Below, one piece after another: positions 62,990 to 64,000 of a stretch of 64,000 nucleotides of DNA. The notes beneath the pieces were generated by a model. That model was not told the origin of the DNA, did no database searches, and saw only the letters and a program-made list of their open reading frames with translations. Both the position numbers and the translations under genes were made by a program. The stretch is from Blasia pusilla (taxonomy: Eukaryota; Marchantiophyta; Marchantiopsida; Blasiales): NCBI GenBank assembly GCA_050084515.1, contig CM114273.1, positions 42,594,001 to 42,658,000 on the forward strand. Reading direction: 5' to 3'. The first letter of the stretch is position 1. Every line of letters starts with the position of its first letter.

Positions 62990-64000
62990 GGCCCACGGCG
63001 GACTCCTACTTCTGGTCCAGTTGGGTTATCCCCTTTGGATACTAAACCCATTGTATGGCACTATCCGCCGGAGGGCATTTGTGTGTTAGATCTCTTTGGT
63101 GGGATTAGCACTAGTTTGGCTGTAGTGTTGCAGACCGATATTCTTGTGCGGAGATACGTGTTTGTGGAGCGAGATGAGACAGCCCAGAGAGTCTCATCCC
63201 AACATATCGGTCAGTTGATGCAGATATATCCTGAGTTGTTGCCGCCATCAGCTATTCGTGGGTACCAGCGTGCTTTGCCATCACACATTGCATTGTTGGG
63301 GGCGCAGGACCTTGAGAGGGTTGGTTCTGTGGATTTGGTGATTGTTGGATGGCCATGTCAGGGTCATACACGTGCTCGTCGTGGTGAGGAATTACACGAC
63401 CCTAGGTCTCGATTATTTTGGGAGATGTTACGGGTGTTACGACATCTTCAGGTTCATCAGGCACGTGCTCTAGCTTATATTCTGGAGAATATTCCATTGT
63501 TGGGTGACACTCGGACCCGGATGATGGCGAGTGTTCATGAGGTGCGGTCTTGGATTGGACCAGCGGTGTTTTTGGATGCAGCGCAAGTTGGCTCGCGTGC
63601 ACATCGTCCACGCTTGTGGTGGACAAACTTGTTGCCTGGGGAGGTTCTATATCGAGCATATGATGTAGTGCAGCGGGATCCTTGCCTTACAGTAGATAGT
63701 ATCTTGGATACTGGGCCACTTTCTCAGGTGGTGAGGATTATTGATCGGTCACCCATGGCAATGGCGAACCATGTGGGCCAGCCTAGGATGGCACTACCCA
63801 CATTTGTGAATTTTTCCCTCGTCACATGCCTACAGGGAAGGTGGTCTAGGGCTTGTATGGGATTCTCATGTGCGACAGTTGGTGGATCCTAACCCTGATG
63901 AGAGAGAGCGTGCGATGGGATTTGCTACAAGTGTGACAGCGGTTGCTTCCATTTCTGAGGCTTCACGACGTCATGTGTTGGGTCAGGCCATGGACCTGAA
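62990..64000 (+). pseudogene. Retrotransposon-encoded cytosine-C5 DNA methyltransferase (copy 1)
   Basis: Motifs come in canonical order: I (VLDLFGGISTSL, near 63083-63118), II-like (YVFVERDE), IV with catalytic Cys (VGWPCQGH, Cys codon 63356-63358), DPRSRLFWEM, VI (ILENI, near 63482-63493) and VIII (HRPRLWW, near 63602-63622). After a 1-base frameshift around 63805-63820, IX-like ERERAMGF and X-like LGQAMDL follow, up to the window end. Similarity is closest to DNMT3-type enzymes (FLDAAQV--R-HRPRLWW corresponds to IDA-EVS-AHRAR-FW). Plant DRM enzymes have permuted motifs, so it is not DRM. It methylates cytosine in DNA if active. A frameshift near 62992 separates it from the protease frame. 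Apart from these two shifts there is no stop over about 270 codons. RT should follow beyond the window. Confidence 0.85.

Overview
This is plant nuclear DNA: spliced genes with GT-AG introns sit in AT-rich DNA full of LTR retrotransposons, Helitron-like elements, a non-LTR element and simple repeats. A chloroplast-targeted phosphoglycerate kinase shows it is a photosynthetic plant. The mix of repeats, the small introns and a canonical-order DNMT3-like domain would fit a bryophyte (perhaps a moss), but the species cannot be fixed from the sequence and this is an inference.

Layout. 1-3485: a decayed large gene of an unrecognised repeated family, split by a 645-bp solo LTR. 3486-8180: transposon debris (a CACTA-like fragment, a gag-like zinc knuckle). 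8560-23063: promoter, leader and 20 exons of an RNA-binding protein resembling animal RAVER proteins (three RRMs, then a long Q/Y-rich tail). 23064-28400: 3' flank with no recognised gene. 28400-34330: an old minus-strand Ty3/gypsy element, interrupted by a 1.24-kb Helitron-like insertion. 34900-38440: AT-rich DNA with two mini-Helitron-like elements and a GC-rich degenerate repeat island. 38450-41763: promoter and six exons of plastid phosphoglycerate kinase. 42769-45746: a minus-strand non-LTR retrotransposon with a zinc finger and a restriction-like endonuclease. 46708-47642: another Helitron-like copy. 47643-52380: AT-rich, no gene. 52382-52630: a 249-bp GA microsatellite. 52640-58340: a minus-strand Ty3/gypsy element with its LTR. 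58341-60170: a spacer with a 5S-rRNA-like segment. 60177-64000: a plus-strand Ty3/gypsy element running off the window.

The most interesting content is one family of Ty3/gypsy elements. Two of its three copies carry a cytosine-C5 DNA methyltransferase domain between protease and reverse transcriptase: 62990-64000 plus, nearly intact, and 33590-32650 minus, decayed. The third copy (53736-58340) has lost that block together with RT, but shows a PHD-finger-like segment after the integrase. Read across copies, the layout is gag - protease - DNMT - RT - RNase H - integrase - PHD. Such an element could both write and read chromatin marks. All three copies carry disabling mutations here.

The two host genes are independent: a nuclear RNA-processing type protein and a Calvin-cycle enzyme. 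Everything else is mobile-element or repeat DNA in various states of decay.
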